A stretch of 64,000 nt of DNA from Chrysemys picta bellii (GCF_011386835.1 NC_088797.1:90778264-90842263); one strand, 5' to 3'; positions 10,247 to 22,123 are shown, counted from the stretch's first letter. The notes: a model not told the origin generated them from the sequence alone. Translations and numbers: made by a program.

Positions 10247-11780
10247 GGGGACGGGGGGGGGGTGGAGCAGGTGTTGCCTTGTATATCAAAATGTATACAC
10301 TTGCACTGAGGTTGAGATGGAAATAAGAGACATCCAGAAATTTTTGACAAGTCTAAGTATAAAAGGTCTAAAATACCCAAGGGTGATGTCATGGTGGGGT
10401 CCCTTACAGACTGCCTAACCAGGAAGAAGAGATGGATGAAGCTTTTTTTAAACAAAATCATCCAAAGCCCAGGACTTGGTGGTGATGGGGAACTATCCAG
10501 ACATCTGTTGGGGAAAATAGTACAGCAGGGCACAGATTATCCAAGAAGTTCTTGAAATGCATTGGAGGCAATTATTTATTTCAGAAGGCGGGGAAAGCTA
10601 CTAGGGGAAAGGCTGTTCTAAATTTGATTTTTAACACATAGGGAGGAACTAGTGGAGAATTTGGAAGTGGAAGGCAGCTTGGGTGAAAGTGATCATGAAA
10701 TGATAGAATTCATAATTCTAGGGAATGGTAGGAGGGAAAAACGCACAATAAAGATAATATATTTCAAAAAGAAAGACTTTAGCAAACTCAGAGAGTTGGT
10801 AGGTAAGATTCCATGGGAAGCAAGTCTAAGGGGGAAAAACAATTTGAGGGAGTTGGAAGTTTTTCAAAGGGATATTATGTGCTTGTCACCATGCCTCAGT
10901 GGGAATAAGGAAAACTTGGGGAATTACAGATCAGTCAGCTTTAGCTTCAATAACCGGACAGATAATGGAGCAAATAATCAAGTTGCATACATCTAGCGGA
11001 TAATATGGTGATAAGTAATAGCATGGATTTGTCAAGAACAAATCATGTCAAACCAACCTAAAAGAGCTTTCTTTGACAGGGCAACAAGTCTTGTAGATGG
11101 GGAGGGAGGGGGAAAGTGGTAAATATGGTACATCTTAAATTTAGTAGAGCTTTTGATACTACTGTCTTGCATGACCTTCTAATAAACAAACTAGGGAAAT
11201 ACAACCAAGATGGAACTACTATAAGGTGGGGTGCATAAATGGCTGGAAAACTGTGGGATCCTGCAGCGATTGGTCTTAGGTCCAGTTCTGTTTAATACCT
11301 TCATAAATGATTTAGGTAAAAGCATAAAGAGTACTGTATACTTATAAAATTTGTGGACAATACCAAGATGAGACAGGTTGCAAGTGCTTTGGAGAATAGG
11401 ATTAAAATTCAAGATGATCTTGACAAACAGGTTGAAATTCAGTAAGCACCAATTCAAGGTACTCCACTTCAGATGGAACAATCAGTTGCACACATACAAA
11501 ATGAGATATGAATGTGTAGGAAGGAGTACTGCAGAAAAGGACCTGGGGTTATAGTGGATCAACAGCTAAATGAGTCAACAGTATAATACTGTTGCAAAAA
11601 AAGCAAACATTATGTTGAGATGTATTAATAGGCATGTTGTGACCAAGACATAAGAAGTAATTTTTCCTCTCTATTCTGTACTGATAAGGCCTCAATTGTG
11701 TCCAGTTCTGGGTGCCATAATTCAGGACAGATGTGGACAAATTAGAGAGTCCAGAGGAGAGCAACAAAACTGATTAAAGG
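10247..11780 (+). pseudogene. CR1 ORF2, end of endonuclease and reverse transcriptase, decayed
   Basis: After the hAT stack, CR1 coding similarity resumes. The best-preserved block is 10652-10996: ENLEVEGSLGESDHEMIEF (SDHE/M is the histidine-containing end of the APE endonuclease), then a KKKDFSKLRELVGKIPWE linker typical of CR1, then NKENLGNYRSVS, which corresponds to the start of the reverse transcriptase (PGNYRPVS-like in relatives). Downstream, at 11040-11760, short blocks in changing frames fit later RT regions: a F-D-T box near 11145-11165, a VLGPVLFN-like stretch at 11275-11295, and EKDLGVIVD-like sequence near 11535-11560. The catalytic Y/F-ADD box near 11345 is altered. Several frame changes and stops make this a pseudogene. 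Confidence 0.8.
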
Positions 11781-11799
11781 TCTAGAAATCACGACCTCT

Positions 11800-12065
11800 G
11801 TGGGAAGATAACCTCTAAGGCTAGGACAAGAAGCAATGGACTTAAATTGTAGTAAGGGAGGTTTATGTTGGACATCAGGAAAAAAAATCCTAACTGTCAG
11901 CACTGGAACAAATTGCCTATGGGGGTTGCGGAATCTCCATCTTTGGAGGTGTTTAAGAACAGATTATATAAACACCTGTCAGGAATGGTCTAGTTCTACT
12001 TTGGGTGCAGGGAGCTAGATTAGATGATCTACTGAAGTCCCTTTCAGTCCTACAGTTGTATGATT
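11800..12065 (+). repeat. CR1 3' UTR and tail
   Basis: The stretch has the conserved order of a CR1 3' end: AGGTTTATGTTGGACATCAG, GGAATCTCCATCTTTGGAGG, CAGATTATATAAACACCTGTC, then AGATTAGATGATCTACTG and CCCTTTCAGTCCTACAGTTG, finishing in TATGATT, the CR1 terminal repeat motif. Truncation to one copy of the terminal octamer is usual. Confidence 0.88.
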
Positions 12066-12593
12066 TGCCAAAGGGTGGCCTTAGTGTCAGAGATGTGCCT
12101 TTTGTTGTGCCCATAAAAATATACCCGGATTTGGTAAAGTTTTATAACACAGTTCATAGTACAGACTTCCGAGATTTTAGCTGTTAAATTCTAGTAAGAT
12201 TCCATCCTCTCTGGGCATGCTCAAGCTTCTCACATCTTACTGCTGACCAGACTGTGCATGCACCCTCCCCACAGAGTGACTGAGCATGCTAGAGGGACAA
12301 AGCCAGACTTTCTCTGTTATGGCCAAATATGGGAACTGAAAGAAGGGAACCTCTCTCCTGTGCTCCCAGTGCCCTCTTCCCCCACCTTCTGCTGGTACCC
12401 AGGCAGTGTGAAGGAGGAAGGTGTCTGATTCAAATGCAGAAAGAACAAGAGCTGGATCTAGGCATTCTTAGGGTGGACTGTGGATTGTGACAAGGAGCCT
12501 GACAAAATACAGGTAGGGGAGGTGGAAGAGGCTGGGACTTGCTGGCAAGCGTTGGAGTTGGATATGGGAGCTGGGTGGGTGGAGAAAGACAAG
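12066..12593. other. Unique sequence, no gene seen
   Basis: Nothing recognisable between the CR1 tail and the next MITE; short open frames only. Confidence 0.5.
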
Positions 12594-12601
12594 AAGCCAA
12601 T

Positions 12602-12758
12602 TAGTGCTTAATTTGTGCCTGGGCTTGCCAGACTCAGCTCTGGCACCAATAGGCTTGGCAGTTCATAGCCCTGGCACCTCTGGGCTTGCCGCATCAGTTA
12701 TGAAAGTAAAAAAAAATTGCCTAACCCTGCCACCTCTTTCATTACAAATTAAGCACTG
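12602..12758. mobile_element. Short hAT-like MITE with CAGTGCTTAATTTGT ends
   Basis: The left end reads TAGTGCTTAATTTGTGCC and the right end ATTACAAATTAAGCACTG, an inverted pair of about 15 bp. Flanking octamers AAGCCAAT (12594-12601) and GAGCCAGT (12759-12766) agree at 6 of 8 positions, consistent with an aged hAT target duplication. No coding content. Confidence 0.6.
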
Positions 12759-13194
12759 GAGCCAGTGGGTGGTGATGGTGGGAATGGAGATGGGATGAGG
12801 AGCTAAGGAGGGAAGAATCTGAGACTGGTAGGGTAAAGAGCCTGGGACAAGAGCCAGGAGAGCTGAAGACACTGAGCCTGTGTCTCAATTCTTTCAAAAC
12901 TTTTCTACAGCTTTGAAGAGCTAATTGATTTTCATTTTTTAATTATTTTTGTTTGGAAAAGAGGAGTTTGCTTTAAGACAAAAAACGTGAAAATCCATTG
13001 CACCACTACAGTAGTGAGAGGCAATGGCTGTGCTAAGAAAGTGAATGTCTTAATTTATCTGATCTCTTCTGTTGATTGGTTTTGTGGTCTTGATTTGCCC
13101 TTTAAAATGGTCTTTTTCCTTTATCAACTTTTAATTGAATGTTTTGTTTCAAAAAATGTGTTGTCATGTAATTGTGCCAGACTGTTTGGTAATA

Positions 13195-13347
13195 AAATAG
13201 GGGTTCATGATGACTCGATTGTAAACGCCTTGGGCCAGGGACTGTCTTTTTGTTCTGTTTGCACGGCACATAGCACAATGGGGTCCTGTTCTATGACTAG
13301 GGCTCTTACATGCTGCTGTAATACAAGATGATGATGATGATGATGAT
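13195..13347 (+). repeat. Old LINE-like 3' tail ending in a (GAT)n microsatellite
   Basis: The order GATTGTAAACGCCTTGGGCC, CAGGGACTGTCTTTTTGTTC, AGCACAATGGGGTCCTG, GACTAGGGCTC and finally seven GAT units (13327-13347) resembles a widespread amniote interspersed repeat 3' end. I am not certain which family (a CR1/L3-like LINE tail is my best guess). Confidence 0.5.
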
Positions 13348-15372
13348 CCATCACTTATAAAAGGGGTTTTCAATACCTACAAATGAGGTTGTGGCTTCAG
13401 TTAGAAAGCCGAGTGAAATGCACACCTTACACCTAGCCTTGTTCTTGCCGGACAGTCATTCTGCCTAACTGGTATTGTTTTTTTTTTGTTTTTGTTTTTT
13501 AATTAATCAGTGGCCCAGCAAGGTTTAACTTTGAACTGGTTTAGGATGACCAAAGATTAGGAGTGTCTACTATCTTGAATATTATCGAGGAAAGTGGATG
13601 TACAAAGCTACATTAAATTGGAAATATTTAAAAGTACATCCTTTTGAACTGAGACCCTTCCCTTTCTAAGGAACTACTCATTCACAGTCTTTTTTTCCTC
13701 TGAGGATGTTTTTGTTCAGTTTGGTAACTTGCACTGTGGAAAAAGGAAAATAATTTGGATGGTGAGCTAGCAAGATCAGAGCTTAGTGATTTGGGGAAAG
13801 GAGTCTGGGTGCTTTAAATATTAATTTTTCTCCAGAGATTAATCAGTCAAGAAGTGGAATCCAAACAAAGAGGATCTAATGAGGCTCTAAAAATAAAACA
13901 TTAAGGAAGACAAAGGTCTCACGTTAGATTTCAATATCTGGCCCTGTTTTATTGGGTGCAGTTGACCTTAAATAGTTTTTTCCTTTCCATTAATGTATTT
14001 GCTGGGAGAGTTTATGGACTGGGTACTCATTGTTTATGTATTCTGTAAGAATACACAAAACCCAGTAGAATCCATCACTTACCTAGGTGATAAGGATTGT
14101 CTTCTAACCCACCTTATAAGGTAAACTGCCGTAACATAATAGAAAAGTATCTTTAACATTTTGTTGTGTGATGTAGTCCCTATGGGGACCCTTCAAGATA
14201 ACAATTTTGTTCTAAGTATTAGAAAACTTCCAGAACTGTGATATTTTAAGATTGTTATTGCTAATACTGAAAGATATTATTGTTGCTGCAGTTTACATAA
14301 TTGTATTTATAGATTACTTCTCATGTTTAATCTATCATAGATGCATTTCTTCAGAGACACTTGCTTGAGATTAAAACATAAACTAGGGAGATTTATATCT
14401 GTCTTTCTTCCAGAAATGTGTGTTAGCTTGATGGATAATGCATCTCCATATATACGCCATTTCTATGCTGTTGTGTATTCTCACATAGGATATTCTAAAA
14501 ATGCTAAATAACCAAATGTAGAATAATTCATTTTATTACTTACCTTTAAATTTGGTGATGTATATAGAATAAAATTAAGAATAATTCAAGTATAATTTGA
14601 CATAGATAGAAAATTACATACAGCTTTCTTTTTGGTTTCTACACCTTCTAAATCTTCCAAGGCAACTCTCAAATCCCCATGATAGCCATTAGTACTAGTT
14701 TTCATATTTGGATCCTAAAATCCTGGAAAGCTCTCTAAATCATATGACTTTATAAGATTTTCTTCATCTTGATCACAATATCAGATGTGCTTTTGAGATA
14801 TCTAGTTTTATCTGAAATATTACAAGAATGACTGTTTCAAAGTTTTGGCCACATTTGAACTAATAACCAGAAAATAAGTCCTTTTCTAGTCTGCCTATAG
14901 GAAAAAAAACAAAACTGCAAATGTGCATTTGGATCAATCTGAGGACTTGAATCTGAATTTATCCTTTGAGGGGGTTTGGAATTGAGTCTTTGTTTGGCCC
15001 ATGAATGTATAAGTAATGGTTGCATAAGATAAAGTCTTTCCATTTTCAGACAAAGCACATCGAAGTATCAAGATCTGGCACAAGAGCATGTTTTTTGGGG
15101 GGAGGGGGAGGGGGGGGGATGCTGGTAGAACCATTGCACTGAACTAATCTGAAACTGAAACTCCAGTTAGTGTCAAAACATCCAGATTACTCCACTTTTA
15201 GGTGAGTATGTACGTGTAACTCTTAGAGCAGATTTTGAGCCCTCAATTAGTTCTATCAAATTACTTTCCTAAAAGGTATGTGTGAGCTGGGGACCCCTTG
15301 GTACCAACTGGTAAAAGGCATAAGACGTGCATAGGGGTTTACAAAGGTCTCTTAGGTTGATGTCTGCATAAA
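13348..15372. other. AT-rich stretch, no gene seen
   Basis: About 2 kb with only short chance frames, a T-rich run near 13479-13500 and a G-run at 15097-15118. No exon-like or RNA-like feature was recognised. Confidence 0.5.
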
Positions 15373-16537
15373 GGCACATGAAAGGGTGGCATGTGAGGTC
15401 TCTACAAACAGCCAGTAGTCCTAATCATTGTGAGATGTATGTTTGGATGATATATTTAAGGAGTTGCATATCTATACTGAAAACTGTTCTTAAAGTGAAG
15501 ACAGTTCACCAAAAGGTGATAAACAGGTTCTGTTCAGGCAGGGGGATGGAGATGCTTATCTCTCTCTGCTATGTGGCTTACAATGTAAGTCTATTTGCAT
15601 ATGGAGCCATCAACTAATCAAGGTAGCAAAATTGACAAGAGCTCTCGAAATCTACAGAAAGGAAGACCTAGCAGGAGGGGGTCCAGTTTATGTATAAAGA
15701 TCGAATGACTATTTTGGGTATATCTGGATTTGCAAGGAGTGAGACACTGAGGAGACAAGTTGAGACTGTGGCTTGTTTGATAGCCAACCTGTCTGAAAAA
15801 TACTGGTGAGCGTCATTATATAGGACATGACAATAAGTGGACACTCACAGAATTCACAGACCCACTGCCCCCAAAGAAGCAGTATACACCAGCTTACCAG
15901 TTTCACCTCAAGATCACTGCTCTATTTAATACACAGGACTTAGATGTGTTTATAGTGAAAACAAAAGTTTATTTAACAAAATGTAGAGATTTAAATTATA
16001 GCAAGTAGAAATATTGGAAACCAATGGCTACATGTAAAATAAAATCATGATGTACACCCTAGAATTTAGACTTATTTAACTAGTTATTGTCATGTCCTAT
16101 ATAATGACGCTCACCAGTATTTTTCAGACAGGTTGGCTATGAAACAAGCCGCAGTCTCAACTTGTCTCCTCAGTGTCTCACTCCTTGCAAATCCAGATAT
16201 ACCCAAAATAGTCATTTGATCTTTATACATAAACTGGACCCCCTCCTGCTAGGTCTTCCTTTCTGTAGATTTCAAGAGCTCTTGTCAATTTTGCGACCTT
16301 GATTAGTTGGTGGCTCCATATGCAAATAGACTTACATTGTAAGCCACATAGCTGAGAGAGATAAGCATCTCCACCCCCCTGCCTGAACAGAACCTGTTTA
16401 TCACCTTTTGGTGAACTGTCTTCACTTTAAGAACAGTTTTCAGTATAGATATGCAACTCCTTAAATATATCATCCAAACATACATCTCACAATGATTAGG
16501 ACTACCAGTAGAGACCTCACATGCCACCCTTTCATGT
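15373..16537. repeat. Large inverted repeat, about 0.45-kb arms
   Basis: Arm 1 (about 15373-15834) and arm 2 (about 16090-16537) are reverse complements with few differences: for example CACATGAAAGGGTGGCATGT at 15373 pairs with ATGCCACCCTTTCATGTG at 16521, and CACCAAAAGGTGATAAACAG with CTGTTTATCACCTTTTGGTG. The arm 1 copy has an extra short insertion (CAAACAGC near 15404). The same open frame is readable in both arms but has no known motif, so I do not call it a gene. The 255-bp spacer and a matching 53-bp piece outside arm 2 look LTR-derived. Confidence 0.88.
15838..16089 (-). mobile_element. LTR-like fragment in the inverted-repeat spacer
   Basis: On the minus strand the spacer contains a TTAAATAAACTTTTGTTTTC block (a possible AATAAA poly-A signal), then CACATCTAAGTCCTGTGTAT, and ends in GGGGGCAGTGGGTCTGTGAA and TTCTGTGAGTGTCCA. 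The last block is repeated in direct orientation at 16541-16590, beyond arm 2. That pattern suggests retroviral LTR pieces rearranged with the inverted repeat. No viral coding sequence is visible. Confidence 0.45.
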
Positions 16538-16599
16538 GTATACTACTTCTCTGGGGGCAGTGGGTCTGTGAATTCTGTGAGTGTCCAGTGGACTAGCGA

Positions 16600-18060
16600 C
16601 TGGTCACTCCAAGGAGATGCTCAGAAGGCTCAAGGGTTAGATTGTGCATATAGCTAATCTATAAAGAGAGAGCATGCCTGGAGGGGAGTGCTTATGTTGG
16701 TGGGATTGGGAAGCTGACCTAAGTTGGCAGGCACAGACAAGGCTTCCTCATGCTATGGGTAAGTGGTAGTGAGGTGCCTCAGAGCCTTGGGTACCTCTAG
16801 GAAGTGTCACAGGGTCTTATCCCTTTATTTAAAATAGCTTATTTTTAGTATTAGAGTTCTAAGTCTCCTGCTCCTTGAAATAATGTGCTCCTATATTCTT
16901 CATAGTCTACCTATACAGAATTTCTCTCTAGTTTGCAAACTTTTTGTGACCGGCGGTTGCAAGTTCAAGTGGAAGAATATCCATGAGACAATGTGAAATA
17001 AAATTAATTTGAATGACTTGTATCTTCCATCAAAAATGAGGTAAATACACTTAAACTAGAAATGAAATCTGTGAAATTATGTAGTGACAATTTAAGTGCC
17101 ATCTATGTGACAAGGAAAAGAGAAATGTATTCCTATTTTGAAAACATCTTGAGGCAGAAATATAGTATTGCTTCATGGAAAAAAATAATTCATAAAACAA
17201 GCAATACAGAGATAAATTTTCTATCACACATTCAATAAGTAAAGAGAAATTAAACATCTTGCTAAACTCAGACATGATGTAGTCTTACTAATGCATTAAT
17301 AAACAGATGAGGAAGCGTCTTTTTTTCACATCTGCAGTGACCTAAATGTGTGTAGTTCTGTTTTTATTTGTTAGACCACACAGGGCTTAGTTTATACAAC
17401 ATTGCAGTGACAGTTTAATATATGTATTGTTTGACTGCTGTGCATTGCAGCTTGCAATCCATTAAAGTGGTGATTATTTTCTCCCCAAATACAGTCCTTT
17501 AAACCTATAACGCTATTCGAAGCTCTATATTTGGAATTCTATACAGAATAGCAAATTCAGTTTAGTGTGTAAAAGAATGTGTGTACTCTACATGAAAAAT
17601 TCTTGAAATGATGCATATAGAGCTTGATGCTACTTCTATTGAAGTAAATGGGAGTCTTGCCATTGTTGACTATACTGAAAGTAAAATCATGTGCATAACA
17701 TAGCTTTAAAACATTACTAATGCAGGTGGGGCCCAAAATAATCTCTCAATCTCCTTCTAAAATCTCTAGTAAATTTTAATATTAAAGACGCTCGGAATTA
17801 TTATATTGTACAAATAATTGGCTGAGCTTGTGAAGTCCTTGTGCTCAACTTAATGGCATTTTTCTCTTTATTGCTCTCTATATACGTAGAGACCCATCAG
17901 AACTATTTCAGAGCTTCAGGGAATATTCTAAACATCAGTGACCAGAACCGTTTTTATTTTGGGGGAAATCAGAATATCAAAAGGGTGAAAATGGGGACAA
18001 CGTCTATAGACAATGGGGGCAATTGTCTCTAGATCAAATAACCTTTTGATCAGTCATTAA
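16600..18060. other. AT-rich stretch, no gene seen
   Basis: Only short frames; nothing recognised. Confidence 0.5.
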
Positions 18061-18074
18061 CACCCTCTAGCATA

Positions 18075-18200
18075 ACAGTCATAGGACTGGAAGGGACCTC
18101 AAGAGGCCTACTAGTCAGGTCCCCTGCTCTCGTGGCTAGATAAATTATCTGTTATCAATACCCCATCTCATCTCTGTCTATCTTCCCAGTAGAGTAACAT
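18075..18200 (-). repeat. CR1/SINE 3' tail fragment, minus strand
   Basis: The phrase AGGACTGGAAGGGACCTCAA, then GAGGCCTACTAGTCAGGTCC and CCCCTGCTCTCGTGGCTAG, is the reverse complement of the CR1-type tail (GACCTCT-like and CCCTTCCAGTCCTA). Confidence 0.65.
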
Positions 18201-18249
18201 GTCGCAACACCCTGAATGACTTATCTCTCAGACAAAAAGAATGATGAGA

Positions 18250-18792
18250 GAGAGAGAGAGAAGGAGAATAGGCATATGCACACAACCCCTAGCATGGGCT
18301 AGGGATCATGGTATGTAGGGAGTGGAAAAAGGGCAGAGAGAATCCCTGCCATGGGGTAGAAAATGGTGGACCTGGGAATGGGAGAGTGCACAGAACCCCG
18401 GTGGTGGGGAGCGAAGATTGGACAGCCCTGGTATGGAGGGATAGGAAAATGGGGGGGCATGGGAGACCAGAAGAGAATGGGGACCCCTACCATGGACAGA
18501 ATATAGGACCTGGGAGGAGGGGACAGTTCAGAGCCTTAGGGAGGAGGGAATAAGGACACACAAATCCCCTGACATGGGAGAAGAATGGGAATGAAAGAGT
18601 ACACAGAAATGCTGCTATGTGACGGAGAGGAAAGTGGGGCCACACACAGCCCAGGTCCTGGGGGCAAGGAGGGAATAGAGGACATGGGTGGGGGAATGAG
18701 ATGTGAGTGCACACAGAACTGCTGCCATGTGTGGAGAGTAGGGGACTTTTGTATGGGAGGAGTGCGGAATGGGGGCCCAGAGAACCCATGGC

Positions 18793-18836
<44 letters not shown>

Positions 18837-18980
18837 GATTGGGGAAATTTTGCCATGTGGTGGAGTGAGGAATGTGGGGGAGCCAGAGCTCCAGGCATAA
18901 GGGAGGGGGTAGGGGGAGTTGTAGGACGTCCCTGAAATAGAGGAGTGAAATGGAGGAATGCAACGAGCCCCTGGCATGTG
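18250..18980. repeat. Diverged G-rich minisatellite, about 55-60 bp unit
   Basis: Phrases such as ACAGAACCCCGGTGGTGGGG, ACAGAAATGCTGCTATGTGA and ACAGAACTGCTGCCATGTGT recur with GGGAGAGAATGGGG-type spacers more than ten times. Long frames on both strands result from the repeat, not from a gene. A (TG)n tract interrupts it. Confidence 0.7.
18796..18834. repeat. (TG)n microsatellite
   Basis: An uninterrupted run of TG dinucleotides of 39 bp within the G-rich minisatellite. Confidence 0.97.
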
Positions 18981-19189
18981 AAATAAGCTTGGCCTACAGA
19001 ACTATGAAGCGAAGGACCCCAAGTTAGGTCTAGATTTAAAATTATAATTGGTTTGCTGTGCTTGGAATAGTTTAAACTTGTCAAATTTTACAGGAACCTA
19101 GCTGCAAAAAGATACCGCTCTTACTCAGAGTTCTCTAGTCCATCAAGGGCTCAATTTGAAGAGTGCTGATTGTTTCACTAGCAAAGAGT

Positions 19190-19430
19190 GACACCGAATG
19201 CAGGTTAAGTTCAGTTGATGTAACTTTATTAAACCCTGTGCACTGCTCTGTCCATGTAGCTGCACTTCTTCTAACTTAACAACTCCACACATTCTCTTGG
19301 TGCCCTGTCCCTAATAGTCCCTCCAGCGTACATGGACTTTCTGAATCCAGTTCCACTGATCATGATACAATACTGATCTTTCCAAAGAAGTACTGAGAAT
19401 CTTCTTAAGATAATGGGAGCTAAGGGTGCT
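19190..19430 (-). repeat. Possible LTR fragment
   Basis: On the minus strand GTTTAATAAAGTTACATCAA gives an AATAAA signal followed by a short region such as might end an LTR. Only this signal supports it; no paired LTR, TG/CA ends or target duplication could be confirmed. Confidence 0.25.
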
Positions 19431-20339
19431 CAGGACCTCTTAGGGGGAATCTCTGGATCTCTCAAGATTAGCCCTTAAATTTCAGTTATTCATCTGTACA
19501 CCTATGTGTTTAATCTGTTTTGATTATCAAAAAAGTCTAGAACATGTATTTTTAGACTTAAAATAATAGGGCCAGATCCCTAGCTATTATAAACTGTCAT
19601 AGCTCCTTCAAAGCTAATGGAATTATGCTGAACTACACTAGGTGAGGATCTGTCTTGTATTGTCTAATTTGTTTCGCTGAACTCCCTCAATTTTTACTCC
19701 TTCTTTAAAGACCCAAATTATAGGAACTAGTTAAGTTAGGACATTTTGTCTTTTTAGTAGCCCTCCTTACTTCTCCACTGATTGTTTCTCTCCTTTCAAA
19801 ATTCAGGGCAGTTCATTTTGTATTGCAACATGATTTCTAGATGTATAAAAAAGCTTCTATAGGATTTTTGTTTAGATATTTAATGTGGAACAGATAAAGA
19901 TGTTCATGTAAGCTCTTTAATGTTTGAAAAAGCTCTGGATAAATGCACCTGCCAAATTTCAATTTTAGGGTTTCTTAAAACAAAACAAAATCTATAGAAA
20001 CTTGTTTAATAAAAGGTGATTTAAAATCACTTAACCATGGAATAGAAATTTGATTTATACAACACTATTCATATTTTGATATATACCAAAGCACTTAAGA
20101 GAGTAAAGAATTAGATATTATTAATACAGTGGCTTTGTAGGAAAATGCAGTATTGTATTCTCGACAAGAGTCACGGTGTATAGCCTTCTGGGTTTTTGCA
20201 GCAATAGGAAATGTTGTAGAGTATGTGTGTGGTTGTGTTTTTGTTTTTTTTTTTTAAACAGAATCCACCAATATGGTAACTGACCCAGGAAGAGGGAGCT
20301 GATGCTGACTGTTCCTTTTTTTCTTTTCCTCAAACAACG
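19431..20339. other. AT-rich stretch, no gene seen
   Basis: No exon or RNA gene recognised; a T-run at about 20240-20255. Confidence 0.5.
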
Positions 20340-21520
20340 TAGCTATGTTAGAGAAGCTGATGGCCACTTAGATTTTTCTTCCTCTAGCCATGCTTCTAGG
20401 TGGGGAAAAACAATGGTAGCTCGTGTGGCCTGTTGCCACAGAATCTTTACTACAGGTTCTACTGGCAAAGTAACCTGACATTGCCCTAAACAAGAAGGAC
20501 TTAGACCAGCCATTGAATGGAGATGGTTTGGATGACCCCAGCAATGGCAGTGTGTGTCCCCCATGGGGGTCTCCTGCAAAGTTAATTTCCAGGGCCTCGA
20601 CCTGGTGACCTCACATTTCTGATTCATCTGGAGTCACGCTGTGCAGAGACTGCCATTTTGAGCCCCAGGTGGCACTGAGCAGGATGGAGCAGCAGATGCC
20701 CAGTGGGCTCGATCTGGCTTTCAGGAACCCTTTGCTGCCTTGGGGCTGCCTTGGGTTGCAGGTGCCTAATGCCACCATTGGAGCCAAGCCATTTACCACT
20801 AAGACCTAGATCTATTGATTCTTCATCCATGGATTCTGTAGCTTCCTTTCCACCTGCTTTATCTGTTGCAGATCATCTGTTAACCAAGGAAGCTGAGAGA
20901 ATGAAACAGGTGAAGAGAGCATCTAGACCTATGGTGACCTCACTGACGGTCAGGGACAGGAGATCACTGTAATGCCCCATCATCTTTTGTTTTTGGAGGA
21001 ACAATATTCTCACTCAGAACCCTCTGAAAATGTTCTGGTTCCATTAACTTCTTAGTGCAAATTATCAAAACAGCCTCCCCCCTCGCTGAAACAGGCAAGT
21101 GAGCCCCAAAGTGCAGGAAGTAATGGTTGGTTAGTAGCATGGACATCATGTTCACTTGTCCAGCCATCAATCCCAATGCAAACAAAAGTGTGACCAGTTA
21201 TGAGTTAGACCACAATGGTTGTCATGATGGCCATGAATTCTTGAGCAATCTCAGAAAAAATGTAATCCATGTGGATGTTGGAGTTGCCAAACACCATTGG
21301 TCTTGTTGCACCCAGCACTGCTGTGGTGGGGAATTTAACAAATTCACTCTATGGTGCAGCAGGTGATCAAAACACCAGACCTAATGTTATCTTAACCCCA
21401 TCCTGGGATTCTCATAAAGTCGACACAGGATATGGTCCTTGGATTCTCATAAGATAGACACTGGATATTATCCATGTTAGAGCTGGGAGACCACCTTACA
21501 AACAGGATACAAGCAGCTTG
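20340..21520 (-). other. GC-richer tract with broken, unidentified coding-like sequence
   Basis: This 1.2-kb block has higher GC and longer, protein-like frames on the minus strand than its flanks. One frame reads LGATRPMVFGNSNIHMDYIF and then FSEIAQEFMAIMTTIVV before a stop near 21210. An overlapping frame at 21185-20964 reads LTNHYFLHFGAHLPVSARGE and then AVLIICTKKLMEPEHFQ. Another at 20627-20343 has PVEPVVKILWQQATRATIVF. Stops and frame changes separate them. I do not recognise the family. It could be a decayed retroelement or processed pseudogene, or simply non-coding DNA whose frames are chance. Confidence 0.3.
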
Positions 21521-22123
21521 GTTTCATCACCTTCTTACAGATTCTGGATTTTACATGAATAATGCATTTATAAATCATTAAGACATATGGGATAGCAGTG
21601 GAGGCTGAAGAGTCATACCAGCTTTAAGGCTAATATGAGTAGAAATGTTCCTGAAATATCACGTTGATGTTCACGTGACAAAATAGAATCCATTAAAAAA
21701 GGGAAGGGATTGACCTAGACTATGGGAGTTAGGGTGTTCTGGTAATTAACATTTAACACCTAAATTATGGAAAGTACTGATACAAATATTCAAATTAGGT
21801 GACATGACTTATAACCTGTTGGTTCTAGAACATCTGATTCTGAAAAGGAATTTATATAATGTATCTTAAATACTTGCATTGTCCCTATCACCATGGTATC
21901 TAAATGTTTCTCAATATTTAATTTATGCTATGGATATAATCCATACTGAGGGGATAAAATACACTGTATATGTTTTCGTGTATGTAAGAGCATCATTGTT
22001 GTGCCTGAAGAAGTAACATTATGGTGGAAGGAAATTGAATGGTGTAGTATGAACATTTAATTTAAATATATCAAATCTTAATATAGCCAGTTAAGAAGAG
22101 TAGCTTGCATAAGAGTGTTATTA
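21521..22123. other. AT-rich stretch, no gene seen
   Basis: Nothing recognised. Confidence 0.5.

Larger units (their letters stand above)
7750..12065 (+). mobile_element. CR1 LINE (non-LTR retrotransposon), interrupted by hAT insertions
   Basis: CR1 elements encode an ORF2 protein with an APE-type endonuclease and a reverse transcriptase. Here the plus strand reads CLHANARSMG at about 7855, then the endonuclease block YDIVGITETWH at 7917-7960. It is broken off near 8003 by nested DNA transposons and resumes at about 10247 with GGG-rich and Y-K sequence, followed by the ESDHEMIEF block near 10690. Decayed reverse-transcriptase sequence follows (NLGNYRSVS at about 10912; further blocks to 11760). 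The 3' UTR ends with the typical tail: CTAGATTAGATGATCTACTG, then CCCTTTCAGTCCTACAGTTG near 12045. Multiple stops and frameshifts show it is inactive. Confidence 0.88.

Noticed and set aside
9696..10309. Several long overlapping frames of 130-160 codons on both strands
   Set aside because: They are all open at once because the hAT interior is GC-rich and repetitive (Gly/Pro/Arg/Ala-rich products). No motif, and the borders coincide with transposon ends rather than gene signals.
18487..19084. Minus-strand frames of 120-182 codons with a His-Thr run
   Set aside because: The His-Thr run is the (TG)n microsatellite read on the other strand, and the rest is a diverged minisatellite.
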